Origin: Aspidiotus rigidus
Taxonomy: Eukaryota > Arthropoda > Insecta > Hemiptera > Diaspididae
NCBI GenBank assembly: GCA_035079385.1
Contig: JAVHKY010000029.1
Coordinates: 2,356,001-2,420,000, forward strand
Reading direction: 5' to 3'
Length of the DNA stretch: 64,000 bases
Shown: piece after piece, positions 37,066 to 48,224 of the stretch
How positions within the stretch are numbered: position 1 is the first letter of the stretch
Layout of the letters: each line of letters begins with the position of its first letter
The notes under the pieces: generated by a model
The model's input: the letters and a program-made list of their open reading frames with translations, nothing else
Told to the model about the DNA's origin: nothing
Database searches by the model: none
Program-made: the position numbers and the translations under genes

Positions 37066-37559
37066 ATAGAATAAGAGTGAACGGAGGAGTACAACGACGC
37101 GACGCTAAGGAAACAGGAAAGCACACTAGAGAGGAAAAGTAGGACACTCGAGGGAGCAAGACAAAACACGAAAGGAGGATGAGGTCATCAATACACGTAA
37201 AACTGAGAACACGGAAACGAACAAAACCGAAATAATAAAGAGAGAAAAATCATAACGCTAAGACAAGTTAAGGGAGACGAAAATAAATAAATAAAATAAA
37301 ATAATAAAATAATAAATGAAAGTCAAGAAACACGAAAAAATTATAAGAAATGAAAAAATGGAATAAAAGTCGGAACTGAACACAACTGAATCATGACAAG
37401 TAAACCAAAAAGAGACAAAAGTAAACAAAAGTTAGGATAAAATAAAAACAAAAATAAATAAAAGGAAAACAAAACGGTCAAAACTAAAGAGAAAAAGTCG
37501 AAGCTAAAAAAGGGGCGGGGGATGACAAAGGAGGAAAAAGTCCCCCCTTTATTGATGAG

Positions 37560-38670
37560 TTCTTCACTTTAATACAGAGTTTTCTGTCACCGAATTTTTG
37601 TAAATTCAACGACAAAATGTTTGTTTTCCCCGACGGTGTTGGTATCCCCATTGGCTCGCCGTTAGGCTCCCTCATTTCTGAAATTTTTATGGACCTATTT
37701 GAGAGTACTTTGTTTTCCTCCGGTAATGCCTTACTCCAGCATTTGGTATACTGGTATCGGTATGTCGATGATGTGGTTTGCCTCTGGAAAGGCCCTCCCC
37801 TCCTCCTCCAAGACTTTTTGACCTTCCTCAATTCTCAGTTCGACACTATTTCGTTTACTATCGAGGTAGGAGGTAGTTCCATTAATCTTGGATCTTACCA
37901 TCTCCATTGAGACAGGAGTGCATGAATTTGCTATTTTTCGTAAACCTACAGCGACGGACTTTACTATTGCTTGGTTCTCCTCTTGCCGTACGGCCCATAA
38001 GTATGCTGCTTACAACAGCATGATCCATCGCCTTCTTGCCATCCCTCTCACTCATGATGCGTTCCACAATGAAGTCAACACCATCAAGCAGATCTCCCAT
38101 GTTAATTCTATCAAGCTTGACATTGATGGTACTATCCGTAGGAAGTTAGTGCGCAGAGCTCTGGACGCCACCACTTCTTTGCCCCGCAACCCTGCGATGC
38201 CCAAAGAGAAGTGAATACGCCTGCCCTTCCTTGGGAGGCTTTCTAAGGATCTGAATCGCATTCTCCGCCCTGCTTATTACAGCGTCAATAAATTGGGCAC
38301 CCTATTGTGCCGTCAAAAAGACCCGATCTTGGATTTCCAGAAAAGTGGTGTCTATAGGTTGCACTGTTCCGATTGCCCTGCTGTTTACATCGATGAGACG
38401 GGTAGGCAGTTCGACATCAGAATTTCTGAGCATGTCGACGCTGTTGCTAAAAAACTTCCCAAGAAATCTACATTTGCGGCTCACCTCCTTGAGTCTGGTC
38501 ACTCCTTTGTGAGGGGGAGTGAGACCTTCCTCCACTTCGAAAATTCGTACCGTAACCATATCGCTCTTCAGACCTTAGAGATAGCCCACCATGGTGCTGA
38601 TCCTGATGTCTTCTTATTTAACCAGTACATACCCGATTGTCCTTTTATCCATAATATACGTAGTTCATAA
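37560..38670 (+). pseudogene. Family 2 PLE reverse transcriptase/GIY-YIG, disrupted
   Basis: Begins inside the palm (SFLSPNFCKFNDKMFVFPDG), so the N-terminal half is missing. GVGIPIGSPLGSLISEIFMD is intact and the catalytic box is YVDDVVC at about 37760. A shift near 37888 moves to the frame LDLTISIETGVHEF...HKYAAYNSMIHRLLAIPL. An in-frame TGA at 38212-38214 interrupts the linker before IRLPFLGRLSKDLNRILRP. The nuclease reads SGVYRLHCSDCPAVYIDETG then RQFDIRISEH, so the usual YIG is YID, which may impair catalysis. Stop at 38668-38670. The protein is clearly diverged from family 1 in the same window. Confidence 0.87.
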
Positions 38671-39146
38671 TGTCACGACCTAAGCCTTTTTCTATTTACT
38701 TTTTCATCCTTTTCTACCCCCCTTTTTTTTTAGCCTCGACTTTTTCTCTTTAGTTTTGACCGTTTTGTTTTCCTTTTATTTCTTTTTGCTTTTATTTTAT
38801 CCTAACTTTCGTTTACTTTTGTCTCTTTTTGGTTTACTTGTCGTGATTCAGTTGTATTCATCAGTTCCGACTTTTATTCTATTTTTTTATTTCTTATAAT
38901 TTTTTCGTGTTTCTTGACTTTCATTTATTATTTTATCATTTTATTTTATTTGTTTTCGTCTCCCTTAACTTGTCTTAGCGTTATGATTTTCTCTCTTTAT
39001 TATTTCGGTTTTGTTCGTTTCCGTGTTCTCAGTTTTACGTGTATTGATGACCTCATCCTCCTTTCGTGTTTTGTCTTGCCCCCTCGTGTGCTTTCCTGTT
39101 TCCTTAGCGTCGCGTCGTCGTACTCCTCTGTTCACTCTTATTCTAT

Positions 39147-39185
39147 CACTTGAAAATGGCAGTTTTGCCGAAAGCTAAGCTCGTG
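39147..39185 (+). ncRNA. Hammerhead-like motif in right arm of family 2 PLE
   Basis: CAC (stem I), TTGAAAA, T, GGCA-GTTT-TGCC (stem II), GAAA, GC-TAA-GCTC (stem III with UC before the expected cut), GTG (stem I). Stems I, II and III can all pair. The core has two substitutions from CUGANGA. It lies about 480 bases after the stop codon. Confidence 0.4.
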
Positions 39186-39289
39186 CTTAATTTTAATTTG
39201 TACTATTATTTGTAGGTACGTTTAAAGTTTTAAAGTTTGTGCAGTCTGCAATAAATAAATAAATAATCACGGTTCACCGTAACTTATCA

Positions 39290-39525
39290 CACCGTGTTCA
39301 ATCAACCCATTCACTCTGGCTAGATGTTTTATTGTCACAAAGAAGACTGTACAACCCGACAGTAATTCTTTCTTGAAGGCAGCCTGACTCGAAGAAATAC
39401 GAATCAGTCTGTGAACTAGGCTATTAAAAGCAGCCATCTTATGCGCAACAGGACAGAATGATGCTCCTTGGACTCAAACATCGATCGTAGTATCTTTCCT
39501 GTATATTCCAAACTCCAATCGAGAC
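39290..39525 (-). mobile_element. Penelope-like element, family 1, continuation after nested insert
   Basis: Picks up at CATTCACTCTGGCTAGATG and continues the minus-strand linker/RT of the copy begun at 36225 (CTGACTCG, GAATCAGTCTGTGAACTAGG, GCAACAGGACAGAATGATGC). It ends abruptly at about 39525, where the head-to-head plus-strand copy begins. Confidence 0.8.
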
Positions 39526-39529
39526 TCTC

Positions 39530-41700
39530 CGGTATGCCCCCCTCCGAGAATTTGATCACTTTTTACGTGACGTCAATAAAAAGTGTCGTAATTTTGATGT
39601 GAATTTGAAGGAGAAGAAAAATAGGAAGTTATCTTCCCTAATGAATGAAAATGTTGATGTGGCTAAGGAAGAGGTTAGTGACGGTGTTTTCGTTCTGAAA
39701 TTCCACCCCCTCCCCTCACATATAATAGTCGGGCAGTATTTCAATAGCGTTGAAACAGCCCTCCTTGAAAAAGGTTTGAAATTCAGTTTTCCTCCTCTCA
39801 AGAAGAATGAAACTTTGCCGAATGTTGTTGCGGATCTCGCCAAGAAAATAGGTCCTGTTTTTAATACCCAAAAAGTCTGTGCCGAAATAGTCCGCAATAA
39901 CCCCCTCCCTCGCATGAGTAACGAATTGGGAGGAGTGATCCAAGGTTCAAAGAGGAAGATTAAGGAGAGATGTTTAATCGTCACTAAGGCTGACAAGAGT
40001 AAAGCTGTTGTGGTGATGGAGAAATCCGCCTATGCTTCTAAGGTCCACGAAGTGCTCCAACAATGTGGTGCTAAAGAGAGCGAGAAATTCAGTTTCCCTG
40101 AGCATGTTAAAGAAGTTAGGAGTGTCATCAACAAGTGTGAAGCTATTATAAAAACTCCAGCTATGAAAAAATCCCTCCGTGCTCCTAACCCCACACCCCC
40201 CCCCCTCTTTTAAGGGTTATATGAAGTGCATAAGAATAATACCCCGATGCGGCCCGTGGTCTCCTTCATTTCCTCTCCTACCTACCATTTTGCTAAATTC
40301 TTGGACCGATGGTTTAAACATTGCATTGATTTTGAATCTCCTCATTCGGTTTCAAACTCGGCCTCTTTGACTGACGTCCTGAAGGGTGTAAGACTTCCCT
40401 CGGGCACGGCCATCTGCTCGTTCGATGTTGTTGGTCTGCTCTCGAATGTTCCTGAGGCCGCTACTATCCAACGAATGGGTGAGAAACTTGTCAAAGCCAA
40501 CATTCCTCACAATAAATTTCGATCTCTTAAATTTTTGTTCGTCCCCTAACTACTGTCAATTTGAAGGGAAATTTTTCGAGTTCCTTGATGAAGTAGGGAT
40601 CCCTGTTGGATCACCTCTAGGCTCTCCGGTCTCCGAAATTTTCATATCCAAGTTTGAACTTGACCTCTTTTCCTCGAACCAGGTATTACTTAATCACATT
40701 CATTATTGTCACAGACACGTTGATGACGTTCTGTGCATGTGGTCTGGTCCTCAGTTTCTAAGGTATCTCAATTCCTGGTTCCCTTCCATAAGATTTACTT
40801 TGGAAATAGGGGGATCTTCCATCAACTTTTTGGATTTATCAATCTCTGCAGTAGACGGTATCCATGAGTTTGGAATATACAGGAAAGATACTACGACCGA
40901 TGTTTTGGTCCACGGAGCGTCATTCTGTTCTGTTGCTCATAAGAAGGCTGCTTTTAATAGCCTGGTTCACAGATTGACTCGTATTCCTTTGAGTTAGGCT
41001 GCCTTCAATAGAAAGAATTACTGACAATGAAACACCTGGCCAGAGTGGATGGGGTCAGTGTCGACGTTGACGTGATGGTTTGGAGAAAACTTACTAGGAA
41101 CATTCTTAATTTTACCACCTCCCCTCCGAGACACCATCCTTGGTCGTCGTATGCGTTGGGTCAGTCTCCCTTTTTTGGGAAGGTTCTCCCTCCAATTGGG
41201 TCCGTCCCTCCGCCCGTTTGGTTTCAGTCCAGCTTTTTACAACTCTGCCACTGTTAAAGGGTTGTTTGTGAGGCTGAAGGATCCCATACCCGTTGATGAG
41301 AGGAGCGTTGTTTATAAGATGGAATGCAGGGATTGTAGAGGCTTTTATATCGGTGATACCGGTCGCCAGATGAAGGTGAGAGTAGCTGAGCACTTGAAGT
41401 CTTCGAATAAGGGACACTTGGGTAAATCAGCTTTTGCTGATCATTTAATAAACAGCGGCCACAGTTTCCGTGAGGGATCGGAAAGGCTCCTCCATAAGGA
41501 GAATTCCTGTACCGTAATCGTATCGCCCTCGAGCACATGAAAATAATGTGTCACCTCAACACTGATGGTATTGATGTGCTTAAATCGTACATTTCGGAAG
41601 ATGGCCTGATCAAACTGTTTTATGATTCACGCCACGACTCCTGTTTGGCCAATCTTAATATCTTGTTTCTCTCCTCCGTCTTGTCAGCTGCTTTCATTTC
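39530..41700 (+). pseudogene. Family 1 PLE polyprotein, many frameshifts
   Basis: The N-terminal domain is open to 40213, including FVLKFHPLPSHIIVGQYFNS, CLIVTKADKSKAVVVMEKSA and the coil after it. A C-homopolymer near 40193 breaks the frame. The next frame has LYEVHKNNTPMRPVVSF, FAKFLDRWFKHCIDFESPHS and GTAICSFDVVGLLSNVPEAA. After a further shift come FLDEVGIPVGSPLGSPVSEI, the box HVDDVLC (Tyr to His) near 40720, and GIYRKDTTTDVLVHGASFC. After stops at about 40995 the linker and nuclease continue at 41151: LRPFGFSPAFYN, VVYKMECRDCRGFYIGDTGR and FADHLINSGHSFREGSERLL. Confidence 0.86.
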
Positions 41701-41701
41701 G

Positions 41702-41735
41702 ATCCCGAAGATGATTGATTAACCCAAGTTTTAGT
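41702..41735 (+). ncRNA. Hammerhead-like motif, PLE family 1 3' end
   Basis: ATC, CCGAAGA, T, GATT-GATTAACC, then CAAG where GAAA is expected. Strongly decayed; identified by alignment with the other copies. Confidence 0.25.
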
Positions 41736-41789
41736 TTTTCTGCGGTTTTTGCATATTTTACTCTTCCTTTTGAGTATCCTTTTTTTTCG

Positions 41790-41990
41790 CTATGATGTCA
41801 CTAATGTTGATATCCACCACTCGTTCGCCCCCCGAGCTGGATAGCTTATCTTGCTGTAAACCACGCAGCTATCTATAATAATATAAGAACAGGAGGGCGT
41901 ACGTCTCTGCTAGAAAAATTCACTAGCTAGGCCATCATTTTATCACAAAGCAGACGAGACCTTGAAATAAAAATGAGGTCGCTTTCTATA
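41790..41990 (+). repeat. Dispersed repeat R4 (copy 2)
   Basis: Shares GATGTCACTAATGTTGAT, a CACTCGTTCG block and the 3' end TATCACAAAGCAGACGAGAC with AATAAAAATGAGGTCGCTTT. Related to 3187-3430 (inverted) and 52190-52465. Confidence 0.55.
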
Positions 41991-44001
41991 CGTTGTAATG
42001 AGAAACTTGATATTAGAATTTATTTGGCACTACCTTTTGAAGTTGCTGCGAAAGGCAGTCCTAAATAAATTCTAATTTAAAATTTCGACTTGTTTTAAAT
42101 TAAGAAACACGATCTCTATTCACTTGGCTCTGTCAGAAAATCTTTTTTTTTTAAACCGCACGTCGATTTTAATTTAAGCTCCCGTATGCGAGTTCATACC
42201 GCCCCTCTCGTGCTCTTTTTCTCATTGGTCCTGAGCTTTTATCAGCCCTTTTCCTTACGAAAATACTCTGCATAACGTACCTATAAAATCATCAGTAACT
42301 TTTTGCATGTATTTGTTTTCTTCACGCTCTTCAAAAATAGGATTTTAAGAATGCTGACGTGTTTGCATTCCTTTATCGCCGCCCCTGGACGCGACAAATG
42401 ATATTTTTGCACCCATGTCGACCTAATATGAACTCGATGTGCTGTCGATTTCAAGAATATATCCACAACAAATCAACCTCACATGACTTCTAACAAATAA
42501 TCCTGCCACTCACATTGTTGTATCCATCCGACTTATATACAACGTAATGCGCCTCCTCTGTCCAACAATACTTTAGTATTTGAGGAGTTATCCGTCAAAG
42601 GGGGAACCGATCAATGTAATTCTCATAAAAAAGCTGCTCCTATTGATAGATAACTCCTAATTTGCGAAATATGTAGTGTTCTTCATTACGCTGGCTTCAT
42701 GACAATGCTGTAATTACATACATAGTTTATCAGCTTTTCAATAAAAGAGAGAAAAAATTTAACGATTGGATTTGTCAACTGATAACAACAACTGGAAATA
42801 TTCTTGCATACCTTGATTACCTTTTTTTTTTTTTTTTTTTTTTTTCAATCTGTGAGAATGATCAAATTTCGCACCATCTCCCAACATTTAAGGTCTCATT
42901 CTCCCGATTGCTCAGGTGTCTTTTAAATCCCTTGCTAGTTCGACGATTTTTTATCCTTTCGGTCATTTTCAAGTAAATTAGTTGTTTGATGAGTGGGTGA
43001 ATATGCGCGAGAATTTTTTTTTCTTGTTTCTTTGAATCACTGGGTTTTGTGAAAACCTACAAGGTTTTGACAAAGCGCGAATTCGACATCGCGTCAATAC
43101 AAATATATAAATGGGTGGTAGACCGAGAATTCTTTGAAATAGTTGTGGGTCATTCAACTACTAATTACGCGGTGTTCTTTCCGGTTGTTGAACTACGGTA
43201 ACGTTTTCGAATATACCCTAATTATTACTAAGAGTATACTGATTATGTATACTGGTATACCTTTGTGCTCGATGTCGTAAATAAAATTAATTTTTGTTCA
43301 CCCAATATTCGAATATTAGCTGATGGTAATAGGTCAATAACCAGCTTTACAACTGATTAAGGACCGTTAAAATTTTAGCTTGACAAAAAAAAAGTATAGA
43401 GACGAAGACGACGAAGTAAAAACCAAGACGACACTATAAGAAACAGATCAGATAGTCTGGCATTAAATACTTCTAAAACATTTGATTTTTTAACTCCATT
43501 AGCACACGACTGAAAGCCTAGATATTAAGACAGTAAACCGTTTAAAACAGCTTAAACTAATGTTGCTTTTACGTTGGTACACGTGTTTATCTGTCCGAAA
43601 ACATGCGTCAAACGAGAAATCCGGAGAGACGGTAATTGCTTTTAAAAAGAATTTTATACCTGTATGTAAATGATAACAATAAAGTTATTTGTAAAAATCA
43701 CGTAATACAAAATTGAAACAAAAAATGAAATTAGGGTGTAAAGAAAAAAAAAAAAAAAAGTTGTCAACTCTCGCGGTAAAAATATTTAAAAATCTTACAA
43801 AAAAACGAAATTGACTTGCAACCGTGACTGTCAACACTTCTCGATTTACAAAAAAAAAAAAAGAAATGTTGGTAATTTTTTGTGAATTATTTCCTCATTG
43901 TCCGCTATCCTTTCATTACTAGTATCTATGCTTCACGAATATGGCAATTAAGTACTCGTTTTATCATCGAATCTATTTTTTTTTCCTTCTTCTGTTCGCA
44001 G
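41991..44001. other. End of intron 2, no gene
   Basis: Contains a near-perfect 16-bp stem hairpin (42583-42658, AGGAGTTATC at both ends in opposite sense), a poly-T run at 42822-42845 and poly-A runs near 43746 and 43849. No element or coding frame recognised. Confidence 0.45.
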
Positions 44002-44108
44002 CGGAGAATTTCATCTCGGCTTTCCGAGGTCCGAACTCCAAGGCGTATCGTGGTATCAGTTATTGCATTGGGAGAGCTTACGAGAAGCCCAAAACAAACA
44101 CCGAATGA
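44002..44108 (+). CDS. bHLH-PAS protein, PAS-B exon (first half)
   Basis: A 107-bp exon with a TTCTGTTCGCAG acceptor and an ATGA|GTAAGTAC donor. The first base C completes Asn from the previous exon. It then encodes GEFHLGFPRSELQG, VSWYQLLHWESLREAQNKHR and Met, leaving one base A. The LG..RSEL...SWY.LLH pattern is the PAS-B helical region of NPAS4/dysfusion. The other frame across the same DNA also lacks stops and should not be taken as the gene. The phases link it without gap to the exons on both sides. Confidence 0.9.
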
Positions 44109-45169
44109 GTAAGTACACATTAATAGAATGAAATTTTCTCGAAGATATTGAGAGATCGAAAGAAAGAAAGAAAAAAAAAAACTGGATACAAGACTCGCGC
44201 GTTATAATATTATAGACTGGCCTGCGGGTCGTATAATAATCATAAAGTACAACATTGATACGAAATACCCGAACGATTGAAGCGATTTTAATTGTCCAAT
44301 CTGTATGAAATATGTTACATTTTCTGCCGCGCGATATATTTTGCGGTAAAAATATGAATTACATCGCGTCTCGATCCGAACTCTCTCGCGGACTGAAATA
44401 ACTTAATCTTGTTGCTGGAAGATCGTTCGCGTTCACCGCAAAAAGCGAGCGAGAAGTTTTTCGATATTTACAACCCATTCATTACGTAGGAAAAAAAAGA
44501 AACGAACTTACAATTATTAGGAAGATGTACTTCGCATCCGAAGGCATTTTGTGCTTCATCGGTATTGTCGACATCATTATCTTAAAATGTAACGTCCATT
44601 CGGATGGATGGCGCTCTCTTTACTAATGGCGATAGTAAATAATCCCGTATAGAATTATCAATGATCACTTGTACGGTTCTTTTTTTTTATATTATTGTTT
44701 CCTCGATAACGAAGAATTCATCAAAAATAATACGCAGGTTCGACGACTAAACTGATAATCATAATATTTTACTTTCTTCTTTACGAGCCTCGTTCGAATT
44801 TGATGCATCTCATTAGCTGTGTGAAAAAAAAAGATTACTATTTTTCTTGAAAATAAAGTTCGCTATGCAATTCGGGAATTGAGTACAAAATTGGATGTTG
44901 AAACCTTGCCACCCAAATTTTTTGATTATATCCGATGAGCCGTGTCGATCAGACACTTGTTATCGATTTCCAGGGCTCTTCGCAGTTTTCACGAAAAATT
45001 GGCGCAAAGTAAACTGAACTCATATTAACTGTGATGAGATGTAAGAAAATTAAAAAGTTCTTGGGTGTACAATATTCTAGTTTGTTGGTCAACTTTCAAT
45101 AGTACTTCTGATGAGGGTGACCGATACGAGAGTAAAATGCAAAAGCAGAAAAATTACTCACGAGAGTAA
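44109..45169 (+). other. Start of intron 3, no feature
   Basis: AT-rich intron sequence with short homopolymer runs. Nothing recognised. Confidence 0.5.
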
Positions 45170-46135
45170 ACAAAATTGCAAGTCTAAGTTTGAATCTGAT
45201 CTCTTCTCCTCTGGCCATCCTTTATTGAATCGCAGATACGTAGATGACGTGCTACGTGCGTAGACTGGTAATCGAGATCTTTGCTTGGAATTTCTCACGT
45301 ATCTAAATAATCTGTGCCCTCTCCATAAAATTTACTTTGGAAGTTGGAGGTTCCTCGATAAACTTTCTGGACTCGACTGTCTCCGAAAGAGATGGGGTAC
45401 TGGAGTTCGAGATTTACAGGAAAGATACATCGACCGATGTTTTAGTCCACAGGTCGTCATTCTTTTCTGTTGCTCACAAATATGCGGCGTTCAATAGTTT
45501 CGTCCATAGATTAAATAACATTCCATTGTGTCAAACTGCCTTAAGGAGTTCATTTGGACATAGACGCGATGGTTCGTAGGAGGGTGGTTAGGAAGCACCT
45601 CGACTCTACTACCTCCCTCCCCGCTCCATGAGCCGGGAGACCCTTTCTTGGGAAAGTTCTGACTCAGGTAGGACGGGTTTTTCGCCCCTTCGGTTTTCGG
45701 CCTGCGCTCTACAATCCCGCTACAGTCTAAGGGTTGTTTGTTAAGCTGAAGAACCGAGTTTCCATTGAGGAGAAGAGTAGGGTGTATAGGTTAGAGTGTA
45801 AAGGTTGTAAAGTTTTTTAATATTGGAGAGACTGGTCGGCAGTTGAAGATCAGGGGGTTCAACATAAGAAGGCCTGGAAGAAGGGCAGCGAGGGAGATTC
45901 GGTATTCGCTGACCTCTTAATCACCAGTGGGCTTACCTCCCGGGAGGGTTCTCAGGTGATTCTCCACAAGGAAGATTCGTACTTTAAACGCATGGCCCTG
46001 GAACCCATAGAAATCATTGGTCATAAGAATACTGGTGGTGTCATCGTGCTGAACAGGCATACGCCCCCCCTCGTATACCTGACGAAGGTCTGATCGAGCT
46101 TGTTTATGAATTACAACTCCATGATTAGTTTTTTC
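45170..46135 (+). mobile_element. Penelope-like element fragment (family 1), decayed
   Basis: The palm to C-terminus of a family 1 PLE. Phrases include FESDLFSSGHPLLNR, RYVDDVL near 45236, LEVGGSSINFLDSTVSERDG, IYRKDTSTDVLVHRSSF and HKYAAFNSFVHRL. Then, through several shifts, come FRPALYNPATV and a GIY-YIG remnant (EEKSRVYRLECKGCK, IGETGRQLKI) near 45770-45850. The C-terminal VYELQLHD-type end is at about 46120. It lacks the N-terminal half and is non-functional. Confidence 0.8.
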
Positions 46136-46179
46136 CTTCTTGTCTCGAGTTGGTGTTCTCGGAGATTGGGGAACCTAAA

Positions 46180-46570
46180 AAGGACCTAATAAGAATCTCT
46201 ACTTCCCAAGGGAACTCGAAAAACTGCCCGTTGAATTTACAGAAGTTCGGACACCAACAAACATTCAACAGATCGAAAAATTCACTCAACTTTTCATGAG
46301 GAGCTCACCCATCCGCTGCATGGTGACGGTCTTGGGGATATTAGGGAACAGACCCACGACGTCAAAAGAACAAAGGGTCGAACCCGGAGGGAGGCGTTCG
46401 TTTTTCAGGCTATCGGCCAGACTAGAAGAATTCTTAACGGAGTAAGGAGACTCGACCTCAACCCGGGATTTGAACCAACGGTCTAAGTATTTGGCAAGGT
46501 AGTAAGTTGGGGAGGAGATGAAAGATCCTCCTCAATCCCTTAAATATCCTCTTACAGGGCCATTCATTCG
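46180..46570 (-). mobile_element. Penelope-like element fragment (family 1), RT palm
   Basis: A minus-strand piece covering LAKYLDRWFKSRVEVESPYS, SLADSLKNERLPPGSTL, CSFDVVGLFPNIPKTVTMQR and CKFNGQFFEFP. It faces the plus-strand fragment at 45170-46135 across about 45 bp. It contains no catalytic YVDD box. Confidence 0.78.
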
Positions 46571-46752
46571 CGGGAGGGGGGTATCCCGGACAATCTTGGC
46601 ACACTTCTGTTGGGTGTTACAACCGCGCCGCAACTACGTTGGCGAGCGCGTCGTCGTTATTGGAAGGCGATAACGCGAATTTTAGACCTTTGCTTTTTAC
46701 TCTCGTGGGTATCTGACATTATGAATAGCCGTAATTTAGAGGATCGAATCAA

Positions 46753-46790
46753 TTCCAACTTTTGGGGGTGTTACCCCATCATGAGTTGTG
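46753..46790 (-). ncRNA. Hammerhead-like motif, PLE family 3 3' end
   Basis: Minus strand: ACAA, CTCATGA, T, GGGGT-AAC-ACCCC, CAAAAG. The core has G5 to C and GAAA is altered, so this copy is probably inactive. It lies downstream of the endonuclease tail of the family 3 PLE at 46890-47765. Confidence 0.35.
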
Positions 46791-46889
46791 TCGCTACTGA
46801 GGAACAAACGAGGCCTTGAATATTAGTTTTTATAGTCTAACACCTGATTGGCGTCAACAATTCTGCGTCTTGATTGGTTCATCTGCCTA

Positions 46890-47765
46890 TGTGTAGGGTT
46901 TCTATTGGCTATTAAGCTTGCTGTCAGGGATGTTGGTCGGTCCTGTTCTTTCTGTCTCGTCCAATCACTAGGCTGGATAATTTTTCGCTGTCAAACATAA
47001 TTACATTGTTCAAGAGGCTGGCTTTCTTCCTTTTGCATTTGCGGTCTCCATCTGTTACCAGAGTTTTCTTCTCGTCGTGCGATTCTCTATGTGTATGAGT
47101 TCAAATATTCCTTCTCCATTGTGCTGTTCTTTGTCACGGTGTCTATACCAAACAGTGACCTCCCATCTTCTTTTCCCAGTCTCATAACTCTTCGCTCAAG
47201 CTTCCCTTGTCCTTTCCTTCCGTCTGGTCATTGTTGTTTCTCTTCACCATGGATAGGTCATTCTGAATACTCACATTCACATCTTAGCCATTGAAAGCCT
47301 GACCTTGTTTGTATGTATAATATCGATCCGGAGTTCATTCTCACCGTATCACCCTGAGCTCCATTCTTTGCTTCTATTTTCCCAACGATATTTCTGAGGT
47401 AGCTGTTGGCTTCTGCAATTTGCTTTACTATCTCGATTTCTTTTCTCCCTTCTTCATTATTTTCCAGGACTGAAATTGCTCAACAGCAGGAGTTCTGGAT
47501 CGCTGCTAACTTATGTATCGGGTGGTGGTACAACTTGTCTGTGTGCGTCGGCTTTCTGTAGATTTTGTATTCTATCTTGTTGTTCTCCATTGTGAGTGTT
47601 GGGTCCAAATAGTTGGTAGTTTCATTGATGTTTTCACTGTGAATTTGATGCTCTCATTCATCGCATTCGTTTCTAGAAGGAATTGGTCCACCTGTTCACT
47701 AGTGCTTAGCCATACAATTAGGATATCATGAACCAGTGTAAGTTCGATTGCATGTCATAACCACC
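46890..47765 (-). mobile_element. Penelope-like element, family 3, decayed
   Basis: A minus-strand PLE unlike families 1 and 2. Near 47735 the palm reads VHDILIVWLSTSEQVDQFL (the expected YVDD is mutated) followed by NESIKFTVK. After a frameshift come NYLDPTLTMENNKIEYKIYR and KPTHTDKLYHH. The linker IVKQIAEANSYLRNIVGKIE follows at about 47400. The C-terminal tail HNGEGIFELIHIENRTTRRK lies near 47060-47125. The 3' trailer matches that of the plus-strand copy at 50005. Stops and shifts throughout. Confidence 0.7.
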
Positions 47766-48224
47766 ACACCACAGGCAAGCCCACATACTGGCGAACTGAC
47801 CGCAATAAGGTCGCAGACCTTCTCGAGTGTTTCATCTCGCGCCAGAGTCTATTATCGTGTCATCTGGCATGTTGGTTGTGCACCCAGAAAATAAAATTTA
47901 AAAAAAAAACAATTTCTTTGCATAAATCATTGAAAATTGAGCCTATATTCAAGTCATATACTCTGTGTACACGCATTTGAGTTGTGCACAACTTATTGTC
48001 CCTTTCTTACTTTTTGCTCGTAAGTCGTGCGCAACATGGCACCACAAATGCATCTACTATACCTATACACAACGGATCGTCTTCCAAGATATGCTGGCGG
48101 CAAAAAACTTATATGTCAAAACTTTCTCAGAATCAATCGAGACGTAACATTTGCTGGGAGAACGATCACAAAATATAATTGTCCGAGTTCAGGACGCTTG
48201 TCTCTGATGGTTTCACACCTGATA
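47766..48224. other. Intron 3 spacer, no feature
   Basis: Three overlapping short plus-strand frames at 47965-48257 have no recognisable domain. Nothing else seen. Confidence 0.45.

Larger units (their letters stand above)
36941..39272 (+). mobile_element. Penelope-like element, family 2, with inverted ~590-bp arms
   Basis: A central RT/GIY-YIG coding part (37560-38670) is flanked by two long inverted repeats: left arm 36941-37540 and right arm 38692-39272. The arms match as reverse complements across nearly their whole length (for example CTCATCCTCCTTTCGTGTTT on the right and its complement near 37160). The right arm is the natural 3' trailer of the coding strand and contains a hammerhead-like motif; the left arm is an inverted second copy. 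The element interrupts a family 1 PLE at a CACCGT...CACTCT target that seems duplicated over about 30 bp. Confidence 0.85.
39530..41795 (+). mobile_element. Penelope-like element, family 1, near full length
   Basis: The only family 1 copy that keeps the N-terminal domain. It runs from RYAPLREFDHFLRDVNKKCR at the left edge to the family 3' trailer with a hammerhead-like motif at 41702-41735. It is arranged head-to-head with the minus-strand copy at 36225-39525. The right edge near 41790 abuts a copy of dispersed repeat R4. Confidence 0.85.

Noticed and set aside
42583..42658. Hairpin with AGGAGTTATC ends, possible small RNA precursor
   Set aside because: The stem is only about 16 bp with two mismatches, the loop is long, and no second copy or conserved neighbour is visible.
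43882..44120. Alternative open frames on both strands over the 44002-44108 exon
   Set aside because: Only one plus-strand frame joins in phase to flanking exons and gives PAS-B sequence; the others are shadows.
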